From positions 1 through 47,336 of the forward strand of contig SMOI01000230.1 in assembly GCA_008000375.1 (NCBI GenBank): 47,336 nucleotides of DNA, read 5' to 3'. Each line of letters begins with the position of its first letter. Positions within the stretch are counted from its first letter, which is position 1. Source of the stretch: Poteriospumella lacustris. Its lineage: Eukaryota; Sar; Chrysophyceae; Chromulinales; Dinobryaceae. Below, one piece after another: positions 8,800-19,346 of this stretch. A program made the translations under genes and the position numbers. The notes under the pieces were generated by a model, which was not told the origin of the DNA, did not search any database, and was given only the letters and a program-made list of their open reading frames with translations.

Positions 8800-10280
8800 C
8801 TTGTTTCACTTGAGCTTTGTCATTTTCTCTTTATTGGATATCACCTCCCCAGAGATGGAATCGTGTCGCCTCGCTTTGGGAATCTAGATTTGCACTGGAC
8901 ATCTTGCACCGTATGTACAGATGGAAGATTGCAATAAACGCACAAAAGTAAGGGTCCTCGCGCTTAGCTCCTCGCACAAAAGTAAGGGTCATTCGCTTCC
9001 CCCACCGACGGAAACCCAGGCCACTCACTCCCCTTTGGAAACACAACAGCGTCAACTTTAGTATGATCAGGACGACGACAAGTCACAGCAAGAAGTTGTT
9101 GGACGTCGTTGCTGCTTGATTTGTGGTTGCAGCAACCTTGCGGCCTGATCAAGACATTGCTCAAGAAAACTTGGTTGGTTGCTCGGTTTCCCAACCGAGA
9201 AGTGCCTTTCCTCGTTTGTGGATGCACCACGTAAGACCTTCTTCGTTCGTGCCAACAAAAACTCTTCAATTAGGTATGGTGGTTCTAATAGTCTAATAGT
9301 GCTACTGTCTCGGACCTCCTCGGTCCGGTGGCCAAGCTGCTCCTACACGGTCGGATGGTGCTTTACGCCCCCGTGACGAAGCTGCTCCTGGCTCGATTTT
9401 TCTTCCAGTAATATTGGGTTTGCTCTCCCCCTTTCACAACCAGCCGCGTTTGGTCGGATATACTGTCAAAGTTCCATAGATTTCCTGGTGTCCAACGATC
9501 AATTCGAGACCCATTCACGTCCGATGCGCCACTTTCGCTTGACAACATTTCGTGGAACTTTTGTATCGAATAAACAGAAACTCGGAAACTCAGTCAAACG
9601 CTGCAAGGTGACTCGAATGCGAATTCGACAAGATCAGTCTCTATATTTACAGTTTCCGGGTGTGGCGGGGGGAGTGAGTGACCAGGGTGTCTGTCGGTGG
9701 GGGAGCGAATGACTCGACTGGTGCTTAGCTCTGGTTAAGTAATGGTACCACTCTGTGTCCCGCCTTGTCGCAGCAGCACTTGGAGGTACGATATATTAAG
9801 TTGGCCGGTTGTGGCCGGGTTAAACTAAGTGAGTTCGCCGTCGTGTGGTCACCAGAGCAAACTCACCTTGGTGCCTTTCGGCAACATAATTCTCTTTGTC
9901 TCCTCCTGGTTCCCCAAGGTCTCCGCCTCACCATTCATCATTTTGCCAATCCCACTGCGCTTAGCGCTGGTGATGAGCGCCAACAAAAGCGACACACGAA
10001 AATCGACAATGGAACCGCTTATCGAGAGCCCTGCACCTGCGCCACCGCTCGTAAAAAGCCGTATATTTCTGACTCGCCACCATTCAAACGTTGACGATTA
10101 GAGCAGTGGACAACAATCGTCTTCAGAATGGACATTAAATTTCGCGAAATGGACAATGGAGCAATATAGAAGGATCCTCCATTGTCTTATGCATCGTGTA
10201 GAAGATTGAAAAACGTTTTACATCGTCCTCGTCAGCCAAACCAGAGCTCCCAAATTTGTCCCAAACCCCCCTGCTCTGAC
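8800..10280. other. Intergenic without a recognised gene
   Basis: Short frames on both strands overlap and show no domain. An 18-bp direct repeat (CGCACAAAAGTAAGGGTC at 8939-8956 and 8973-8990) is present. The minus strand at 9700-10100 has a few open stretches, but I could not assign them to any element. Confidence 0.35.
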
Positions 10281-10289
10281 TCTATCCAT

Positions 10290-10712
10290 TGCACATTGTC
10301 GTGGGGTGGTTCATCACTTTTGCACGTAATTTGTAACATTGATGTCCCAATAGCGGCTTCGTTAGCAAAACGGCTGTGATGTCGTCCGTCGGTAGGTACT
10401 GGATCTTCACGTCGCCGCCGTCAATGCGTTGCTTGACGAAAGAAGAAGCGCACATTGATGTGCTTAAAGTGCCCTGATTTGTCGACAGGTTGTCTAGATA
10501 AATAAGGGCTGGGCGGGTTGCGTACTTGTGGAAGTCGAGGATTCTCTGAACTTGGAGGACTTCCAAGACGCCATCCGCGAGGCGGATTAGTTCGCTTTCC
10601 GTGGATGATCTCACGACCAGCGATTGCAAGTCGCACCCGACGACCTCCATCTTCGCACGTACTTGGATGTGAGGTTTACTGTCCGTCCTGGCGCGAAAGG
10701 ACAATCAAGACG
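10290..10712 (-). mobile_element. Second Ty1/Copia RNase H fragment
   Basis: The minus strand encodes Copia RNase H motifs: VVRSSTESELIRLADG (catalytic Glu region), RPALIYLDN (catalytic Asp) and, after a frameshift, FKHINVRFFF, followed by GDVKIQYLPTDD and LLTKPLLG, the usual C-terminal end of Copia pol. The change of frame between the LDN and KHINVRFFF motifs shows the copy is dead. Its proximal part is duplicated in inverted orientation at 10792-10921. It differs in sequence from the fragment at 4.6-5.05 kb, so it derives from another family member. Confidence 0.85.
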
Positions 10713-10921
10713 GTTCATCAAAGCTTGGCACGATCGGTGAACCAGTGCTTGCTTCGAGGTCTTGACGGTAAGTGGTCCACCGATTATGATTCGTCTTGAT
10801 TGTCCTTTCGCGCCAGGATGGACAGCAAACCTCACATCCAAGTACGTGCGAAGATGGAGGTCGTCGGGTGCGACTTGCAATCGCTGGTCGCAGATCATCC
10901 ACGGAAAGCGAGCTAATCCGC
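10582..10921. repeat. Large inverted repeat: arms of about 130 bp, 79-bp loop
   Basis: The left arm, 10582-10712, is the inverse complement of 10792-10921 with few mismatches and a 1-nt indel (near 10609-10611). Both arms contain the Copia STESEL segment. The 79-bp loop (10713-10791) itself holds a shorter stem (ATCGGTGAACCA near 10733 against TGGTCCACCGAT near 10774). The whole block would fold into a long hairpin. Confidence 0.9.
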
Positions 10922-12665
10922 AATCGCAGTTTCCTGCTCGAGAGCGACGGCCGACCAACGCTATTTGACGATGATCTTGTGTGCCTCATGATCGACTGTG
11001 CGCGACGGACCCTCCAGCGCCAAGGGAGCTCGACCGTCGCGCAAGAGATAATTCAAACCATTTTCTCATTATGCCAATGCGTACTCCTGGTGCGCCTTGC
11101 GACAGCCGATACCAAACCAAATAATAAGCAGGAGGACGATTCTCGGAATCTACTTTTGGCTTCAAGAAGTCTTGGCGTTGTTCTTAAATGGACGTCATAT
11201 GTCGCATTCAACACTGCGATCATTCCAGGGGTTGCTTGCTTTTCCGTGGCAACCCATCGTGACTGTACGCTGTCGGGAAGAATATTCCAGATGACAGGAG
11301 GGCTTTTTTTAGCATCTCCATCCACAAGAAGATTTAGAAGCTCCGAATGGTAAAGATCCTTGAACGTCTTCATATAGTAATAGATGCGATAAAGCTTTGC
11401 TTCATTGTCGCATCGCATTTCAGGCCGTCTCGGTCACAAAACACAGTGATGATAGGCTTCAGGATAGATTGAGAACTGTGTGCCAAACAGGGTCAAACAC
11501 AATCCTTCCGAAACGGTCCCGAATAATCGTATTGAACTTGCTTGTTAATAGCACTTCTTCGCAAGAGAATGAAGTGTTTCTCTCCAACTGTCAAATTCTC
11601 CGATACATGGCCATCAATTCGTTGCAATAGCTTCTTGCTTTCGCCACCATTTGCGTACCAATCCGAGCAGGCACTAGCGTGAACTCTTTCGCGAGGGATT
11701 CAAAGGTACTAGCCGAGCTTTGGTCGGTCTTCTTGGAAACCGCGATATCGCTGTCGAAACTGCCTCGCTCGATAACGCCATCGACCAGTAGTCCGTATCC
11801 AATTTTGTTCTTCACAGCATGGTCAGACTTGTTCGCATCATCCAGACATAAGCTCACTGAAAGATATACAGAATTGCTGTCAATCTGGGGAGACATTGTA
11901 TACCGCGCAACTCTGAATAGCCGCGCTACCATGGCCATTCTTGCAATTGATCTGTCAATTGTTTGATGCGAAGGACAAATAACGGTGTTTCTTCTCTTAA
12001 GGCCTGCCGCAATCGAGGATCCGAAATTTGAGTGGAATAAATTGCCATGACTTGCTCCCTTCAGATTCTGGAGATCGTCTTGCTCAAAGCAAGCTTATCG
12101 AACGACCGCCATCATTGCTCCTCTTGCTCTGCATTGTTATCGCTTGGTTTCCACGATGCTTCTCATGGAGCTGATGGTGTACAGCCGCCAGTGGAATCTC
12201 CTTAAAAGGCGGGCCGTCCATCATTAGCATACGACTATCTGTATGCGAAGAATGCCAATGAATTGAGAAGCAAACGCCACCAAGGACGATCGCAACACCA
12301 TCCCCATGTTGCGACATCGGCAGAAGCCGAGCGACTGAGCGAATCTATCATTAAATATCGTCGAATCAACTCTGACAGGACGACAACTGTTGTTCCAACG
12401 CTTATATGACCAACTGCTGTTCCATGCAGCGCTGTGAAAGTTTCTCGTTGGAAGCAATGAGATCGTTGACCGATGTTTCCCATTGGTCGGCTTGAAATTG
12501 CTGAAACCCCATCAGGGCTTGATAAACCGCTGATTGGGTTAGGACAAACTCTTGGCGGCTGTTCATCAACAAACCGGCCAACTCCTTCAGCTGAACAAGC
12601 TTCTCGCGCAATTTGGTTGCCATTTGGGAAGCAAGAGTAGCCAAGTAGGTCCTCATTGGGTTATT
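10922..12665 (-). other. Possible degraded coding remnants
   Basis: Several minus-strand open segments (11053-11418, 11591-11938, 12402-12656) have non-repetitive composition, for example LREKLVQLKELAGLLMNSRQ in the last. They are in different phases, are separated by stops, and no splice chain joins them into a recognisable protein. They may be pieces of one decayed gene or element. I could not name a family, so this is weak evidence. Confidence 0.2.
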
Positions 12666-13466
12666 GACCTCGGATACATCGATCAGCGTAGAGCTCTCTG
12701 GCGATAAGTCGTTGGTCTCCAGAATGTGCTCAATAGCATCATTCGGATGTCGCGATATCGCTGTTATCCGACTTCAGAAACAAAAACAGCAGATGAAAAC
12801 CCATGTAATAATCAATAATTGTCAGCAAACCACGGATTAAAACCATAGTTTTCTCACTTCGCAAGTCTTACTTTGTGTCAATCGGAGAGGGCCGAAATCC
12901 ACTCTCGGGTGAAAACGGACCATTCGACATAGTTATTTCACAAATTTTTTCATGCAAATAAACTCATCCAAAGAATATCAAGCAAGTATGCCCAGTTTTT
13001 GATCATAAGGTCATCGATTCCTTAGGAATCGATGATCAAAGCTGTTCGTTCACTCCCAACCTGTCCCAGCAACTGGAAAACCCACATAGACTGGTCGGAG
13101 GCCGGCCTCTCACTGAGAATAAAACAGCCACGCGTGGAGACCCAAGAACCCGAAGCAAGGTCGGGTATCTCTGCCCAACGGGATGGTGGCGATGAAGGCC
13201 TGCGGAAAACATTGAATGATCATATTAAAAAAATGAGAAGACCGAGAGATATTTGTTTCGAACGCTAGAGTTGGCAAGATGAAGGAAGAAGAAGGAGAAA
13301 AAGGGTGTCCCCACCAAATTTGTCGTTTTTGTCTTGTCGGCTGCTTGTCGGCCGACAAAGTTTCAGCCTGAGCGCCCTCAATTGAGGCGCAAAGCACAGT
13401 ACTACATTTTACAAATACATGGATGTACGAGCAGAGAACGAAAGAATCGTCGGCTATTTGGTAATT
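12666..13466. other. Intergenic boundary between repeat-rich and gene-rich parts
   Basis: AT-rich up to about 13.0 kb, with no gene seen. It contains the palindrome at 13011-13035 and then the 3-prime flank of the minus-strand phosphatase gene, which stops at 13467. Confidence 0.4.
13011..13035. repeat. 25-bp palindrome (12-bp arms, 1-bp loop)
   Basis: TCATCGATTCCT, a single T, then AGGAATCGATGA: perfect arms. Flanking bases add a second short, interrupted match (TTTTGATCA outside the left arm, GATCAAAG at the right). It lies at the edge of the repeat-rich compartment and no gene depends on it visibly. Confidence 0.7.
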
Positions 13467-16400
13467 TTAACCGGTGAGATACCGGGTCCATGATCGCATC
13501 GGTGACGCGCTGCCGCGGTTGGAGTTGTTACCACTGGCACTTTGCACCGAGATCGGTCGAGACGCACTGCCGGGTGTGGAGACGCTGCCTGGACGTACAC
13601 CAGTTGCTGCAGCTGTAGACGATGGCGGAGATGACACGGGTCGCAGGTTGGACCGCGACTCGGTCGTCTCACCGTCGTCATCGTCCTCTTCTTCTTCCGC
13701 ACCACGATCCGTCGCCGCCATCGAAGCACGCGCTAGGAACTCGTCAATCAACTGCTCTTCGTCATCGTTGGCCGCGCCGCTACCACTGCCGTTGTCATCA
13801 TCGTCCCCATCATTGTCACGGGACTTCGACGGACCACCACCAGTACCGCCACCGGCATGCGTCAACGCTCCTTCGCCACTACCGACTGCCTTCGATGCCG
13901 ACGACGCAGAAGAAGACGACGACGGCGTTGACGAGGAGAACGTGAAGGTCTTCAGCAGCGACGTGATCTTCTTCTTCGACTTCTTCGACAAGTCTTTCAT
14001 CATTTTCGACAAATCTTCGCCGTTGGCCGATGCACCGTTGCCACCCATCGCGCCACTGCCACCACCGCCGTAATAGCCACTTAAATGACGCTCGTCGTGG
14101 CTACTGCTTCCACGCAACGCACCGGTCATCACCGCGCCAACAAAGAGCGCCGAAGCGACCTGGACATCGCGATCGACCACCGTGTCAATCAATGGCTGCA
14201 AGAGATCGTGTACAATGAAGGCTTCCAGGGCCTTCCGACTGGCCGTCTGATGATATCGCTCGACATACGTCAGTCGGGCATACGCCAACGTCGTGAATAT
14301 CGATCGATACGCCCCAATGGTCTGTTGCGTCTTCTGCAACGACAATTTCTTTCGTTGGGCCATCGTACACTGCGTACCATACGGGAACCGACTGTAATAC
14401 GTGCGGGGAACGACGTCGTAGGCAACCAGGGCGTGACGCGCCGCTTTGATCGCCCGATACCAACGCCACAACCGGGTTTTCACCCGCGTTAAATGAACAA
14501 CAACCTCATACGACGACCGGGTGAGCAACAAGGCCAAATCGGAATGTCCCTGAGGCGTGGTCAATTGAGTCAAATCGGCGGTGTACTGTTGGGCCAAGAG
14601 CGACCAATTGATGTACCGGTCGGTTTCCCGTCCGTAGTGATCCACAATACCACGTTCCCAGAGGGTGTAGCCACCGCTATCCTTGTTCGCGGCATGCGCA
14701 GTCGATGTGGCGGCATTGCTGGCGGAGGTGGTGGTGCTGGTGGACGTCGCGGTGCCTTCGCCCGCCGCAGTGATGCGGGCGGGTACATAATGCGTTTCGT
14801 AGGCCCCGTAGATGTCGGGATGCTGTCCATAGACCGGCACGTAGCTCAACGGTCGCGACAACGACACGAAACGTTCGTGAGCTGCTTCACGTGGCCAACA
14901 CTGTCGCATCGACGCCAAATAATACGGGGAGAGCACGGGCACCAACGATGCCGTGGGGGCCAACGTCGTGGCCGTTTCCCAGTACGTGGACAGCTGCGTC
15001 GCCAGATACGACGACGATGACGACGACGACGGGGAGGTCCCCGACGATGCGAGCAACGAGGGGGCTTTCGTCGGCGTCACTGTCGAGGCGGCGGAGGTTG
15101 GCACGTCCGCGGGTGCGGTTCCGCCATCGATCTCTCCACTCGAGGAAGTGGAATTCCGGGGCGACGAACCCACCGGGGGAACCGGAACCGTGTCTGCCAG
15201 CGTCGCAGACGTGGTAGCCTCGTCGGTGATGTGGCGCATATGCAAACGTTCGTATTCAAACAACGCGTGGACACGTTCCGCGACCGTCACTCGCACCTCC
15301 AAATCCGTTAGGGCCAATTCATTGACCCCCGTCACACAGGACAACATGTTGGCGTTCAATCCAAAGAGTCCCTCCGTCCAGATCGCCAAATGCACCGCTT
15401 GTACCTTCGGTCGCAGATAATTCGCTCGGGGCAGGCCACCAGTAGTACCGCCCAACGTACCCTCGAGACCACCACTGGACCCACTGCCCAGAGGAGATGG
15501 CGCCACCGTAAACGAGAACGACGCGTTCGACGTGGACGTGGCCGAGGCATACGAAGTGGAAACGGACATCGAATGGTGGACACCCGCACTGGGGCTGACC
15601 GGTACATAATGCGGATTCGTCAAGAGCAACGCCTGTGCGGGGCACGCACGCAACATGTGCACGTAGAACGCCAGGGAGGTACATTGCCACAGCTCCGGTT
15701 CAATGATCGCGGACGTGGTCGCCACGGTCGGGGCGGTAGAGGAACGCACGGTATACCCGGCTTGGGTGACGACACGGGCGAGCTCTTCGTGGTCCGCCGC
15801 CAACGAGGCCGCGATGGAGTGTGGTGCAGCCGCTGCGCCTCCAGCGGTAGAGGCGGGTGTCGCGGTTGCGATGGGATTCGCTTTCGTTGGGTGGCTGGCG
15901 GTCGCCCCTGTCGTTGCCGCGGTGGATGCCCCTGTCGATGCTGATGCTGATGCCGCCGCCGCCGCCGCCGCCGCTTGCATATGTGGACGATACTTTCGCG
16001 CCTCTTTCATCGTCTCCTGCGACAACTTCTGCGACTGCAACAACCACAGCATCCGTTCTTGTTCATTGTTGCACCGCAACGAGACAAAGAGCCCACTGTA
16101 CGTCGCATGCACCAACAGGGTCAAGAAATACTCCGTAAACTCGAATTGCAACGGATATTGACGCAGCAATTGATAGACACAGTCCAGAAACTGCACAAAG
16201 ACTGGCGAGACCTCCTTCGACGAATGATGCCCACGGCCCAACCGATCTTCAAACTTGTGCCCAAACGACGACCATTCCTTGTGAACCAAGCGCAGGAAGC
16301 CATCCATCGTGCGATAATACGGATCCAACAACAACTGCGCCAACGCCGAGAGTTGCGCCGTGCGATCCCATCCATCGGAACAATGCACCAACATGGGGTA

Positions 16401-18706
16401 TCCCGCATGCAACGAATCAGCAATCGCCACCGCGCCCCGTAAGACCGCCGCGACGTGCTGCAGCCATTTCGACGACGCAAACGACGACAACGACGAATCT
16501 TCCAGCGTCACATCGTCGCTCAACGTCAACGTCGACGTCGTGTTGCTCACGAAGACGGGCATTTCCGTCAGGGCATCCTTCGCACGATGCAAGGAGCTAC
16601 GCATCACATGGATGTTGTCAATGTCCAGAAACACCAACGACGCCACACTCGCTCCACCGAAATACGCGATGTTCTCAAACCCTTTGCCCTGCATCGCATT
16701 CGCATTCGCATTCAATTTCGGACGCGCATCCGCAATGCGCAACGGTAACCGCGTCGGACACAGTTCTCGAATCGCCAGACACATCTTCTTGTCGTGTTCC
16801 TTGTTGATCAACCCCGACACACCCGTCAACGGCTGTGCCGCCCGACACAACGGTGCTTTCGTCTCCGGGTGCATCCAGACCATCGCCGGCAGCCGACCAA
16901 TCGACCGTTGTGTCGCCGCTTGGAGAATGTCGTCGTCCGACAAACTACCGGGAAAACACAACGACGCGGGATACGAATGACACAGACGATAGGCGGCGTT
17001 GAGGTCGGACAATCGCCAATGGAGATCCTGCACCTGGCACCGTTGATAATCATCGTCCAGGTCCAACGCCGTGACACTCGTTTTCAACCAATTGCCCCAA
17101 TCCCGTGGCGAGATCGACGGCGTACCCACCATCGTCGGCAAGACCGTCAACTGATGACGCAACGACGTCTGCCAATGACGTGCCCAGAGCCACCATTGCT
17201 CGTCCCGTCGCAGTGCAAAGATCAGTCCATCGACGACACGATCGATCCAGATGTCCCCGGGGACGTCGTCGCTTTCTAAGCCAAAGGCAAAGAATGGGTC
17301 GTGGTATTTGGTACCACCCGTCGACGAGGGATTCTTATACACGAAACGATTCGCGAGGGGTCGGCCTTTACTACTACCACCACCGCCACTTTTACCCGCT
17401 CCGGCTTTACGACCATTCCCACCACCGCCACTGCTACCACCCCCTGCCGTAGGAAACGCCTGGTGCAACGCCAATTGCGCCGGTAAACGACGATGGGTCA
17501 CACGGACACTGCTCTGGCCCAACGCCGACGAGGTGGACGCTTTCTTCCGCAACGACGACGACGAATGGGTCGAAACGATGAAATCCAACGTCGTGCGATC
17601 CAACGTGTCGAGGGAGAGCAGCATCTTTTGGGCGGCGCCATCGACACCTCCCCCACCTCCACCTCCACCTCCACCAGCAGTGCCACTCGCTAGGCCAGTG
17701 GCCGTGGCCGTGGCGGTAGCCGGCGAGGCGACGGTGGTTCCTCCCCCGGGACCACTGACGCTACCATTCGCACCGACCGTTTCTCCCAAATACTTGCCAA
17801 ATCGAATGTCTTCAATGGAAGAGACCGGGATTTGCACCGTGAAACGATGTAAATATTGCAAGGCTGTATCCGACAAGGGAATGTCACTCTCGGGAAACAA
17901 CCGAATCGCGTGATTCGTCAACCCCGACGCATGAAACGGGAACGTAATATCCGTCGGCAAGAAAATCAACCGCAAATCCGAAATATACAGATTGCCACGA
18001 ACCGTGCAAGCGGTAACATCCCCAAAGGAATTGGTTTGAGAAGGTAAGCGCCACTGTATCGATATCCAACGACTGGTGTGAGAACTGTGCCCAATAACAC
18101 TGACAATAAACACACGAAAACACTTACCTCCACATGTCGTCGCATATCGACCAACTGCTCGCCACAAGTGGGGCCCGGTAACCCAAACCGATACGTCGTC
18201 GATGGCTGCGTGTTGTCCATACTCGCATACAAATAATGCAGGTTCGGTTGGGCCGGCAACACGTGGCGCAACTCACAACGGTCGAAACAGGGCACCCATT
18301 CTCGCAGTGCTTCGTCGACCGACCGCATGCTCAACAGCAAATAACTGGCTTCGTGGGCCTTGTCATGTTTCGATTCTTGGCCCTCCGGTCGTAGCAGCTT
18401 GTAAAAGGTGGGCGGCTTGTCGATGCAGGTGAGAGGGATCCGGGTCTCCAACACCTTGTTGCCCTTCTGCAGCACTTCCAAGGTCAGGTACTCCAAATAG
18501 AACGGTCGATTGTGCACGCTTTCCAACCCATTCACATCGAAATGGTTGAGGGAGATCTTTTCGTTCCAGACGGGTTGAGCGGGGTTGGCAGGTTCGGTGC
18601 GACCCAACTCATTGCCTTGGAATTTAATCGAACACGAGACTTCAGTATCAGGTTTCACGTGATTGGGATTCACGAAAGTCATACGACCCACTTCCAACTC
18701 GAACAT
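13467..18706 (-). CDS. C2-GRAM-myotubularin lipid phosphatase A, 1721 aa, two exons
   Basis: Exon 1 is 18706-18128 and exon 2 is 18053-13467, with a 74-bp intron (GTAAGT donor, ATACAG acceptor) between. Domains: a C2-like beta-sandwich at residues about 1-135, a linker to 193, a GRAM domain at about 194-300 (RGNLYISDLRLIFLPTDITF), then the myotubularin phosphatase at about 515-840. The CX5R loop HCSDGWDRT is intact with Cys751 and Arg757, so it should remove the 3-phosphate of PI3P and PI(3,5)P2 on endosomal membranes. The C-terminal 800 residues are rich in Ser, Thr, Ala and acidic runs, with a basic stretch (KKSKKKITSLLKTF) that could bind membrane. The first ATG of the long exon-2 frame (18167) is inside exon 1 in another phase and is not the start. 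The neighbour at 19347 is its head-to-head paralogue. Family call is firm; substrate is inferred. Confidence 0.92.
16600..17077 (-). repeat. Near-identical conversion block in phosphatase A
   Basis: 478 bp that match 20818-21295 of phosphatase B in inverted orientation without gaps. I see only two substitutions. It encodes the first half of the phosphatase domain (from about TALDLDDDYQRC to NIHVMR, residues about 519-678). Flanking DNA on both sides is strongly diverged. Confidence 0.9.
18124..18626 (-). repeat. Exon-1 inverted duplicate block (partner 19427-19928)
   Basis: About 500 bp of exon 1 and the splice donor are roughly 97-98 percent identical by eye between the two phosphatase genes, in inverted orientation. 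The first 80 bp of exon 1 and all of the intron beyond the donor are clearly more diverged. Confidence 0.85.
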
Positions 18707-19346
18707 TCTTCAACTTACTAATAACGTTTAGGAAACCACGAAACCAACGAACAGTGTCGATGTTGAACTCTTTCTTATCTACTTTGAAACACAGAGCACA
18801 GCCAAAGGAAGAGAGTCCAGAGCTTCCTCCCCAAAAAATACTTTCTGAACTTCGACCCTTCGGCTTTGAATGAATGAATCTTCCTGACCGGATAACAATC
18901 AATATCGATGACGAAGACTTGAGAGGCTCTCTCTCACTCTCGTGTGGCGAAGGCCGCAGCGAGGAAAAAGATTTTGGTCGTTTCCTCTAACCCTAAGTAC
19001 ATTACAATCTGTATTACCACTGATCATATATGAGCATACTCAATGCTCAGATAGTACCGACTTCCCATTGTGGCGTTAAAGTAAGCGGTGACGTATGAAA
19101 AAGAACGCTTGCTTTGGCGGGGAACTTCGTGCAGTTCGTATCGTTGTGGTGGCTCTCTTCGTTATCCCCAAAGAAGAAGAGGAGTCTTCTTCATGTTATG
19201 GTACTTCCTCCCTGGTTGATACCCCTATTTCTTTTTATGTTCCGCCTTTGTTTGAGGAAGTTTAGCGAGTCGTTAGAATTGGGTTTTCATTCAAACGAAT
19301 CACCACGCTTCAAAACTCTGTTCAGTGAGTAGAAAAACATTGGCCA
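18707..19346. promoter_or_regulatory. Shared intergenic region of the divergent phosphatase pair
   Basis: The 640 bp between the two start codons must hold both promoters. It is much less GC-rich than the flanking genes and has no long ORF. I see no convincing TATA box or symmetric site. The flanking coding starts are similar to each other but the similarity stops at the ATGs, so the duplication did not preserve the upstream DNA or that DNA has diverged. Confidence 0.45.

Noticed and set aside
8938-8990. Two 18-bp direct repeats considered as a CRISPR-like or tandem array
   Set aside because: Only two copies, eukaryotic context and no further units.
14185-17913. Plus-strand ORFs of 100-220 codons opposite phosphatase A
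   Set aside because: Arg/His/Pro-rich antisense shadows of a GC-rich coding exon; no independent motif.
13467-18167. Start of phosphatase A at 18167
   Set aside because: The first 38 codons of that frame are exon 1 in another phase plus intron. Joining 18128 to 18053 gives the GRAM start seen identically in phosphatase B.
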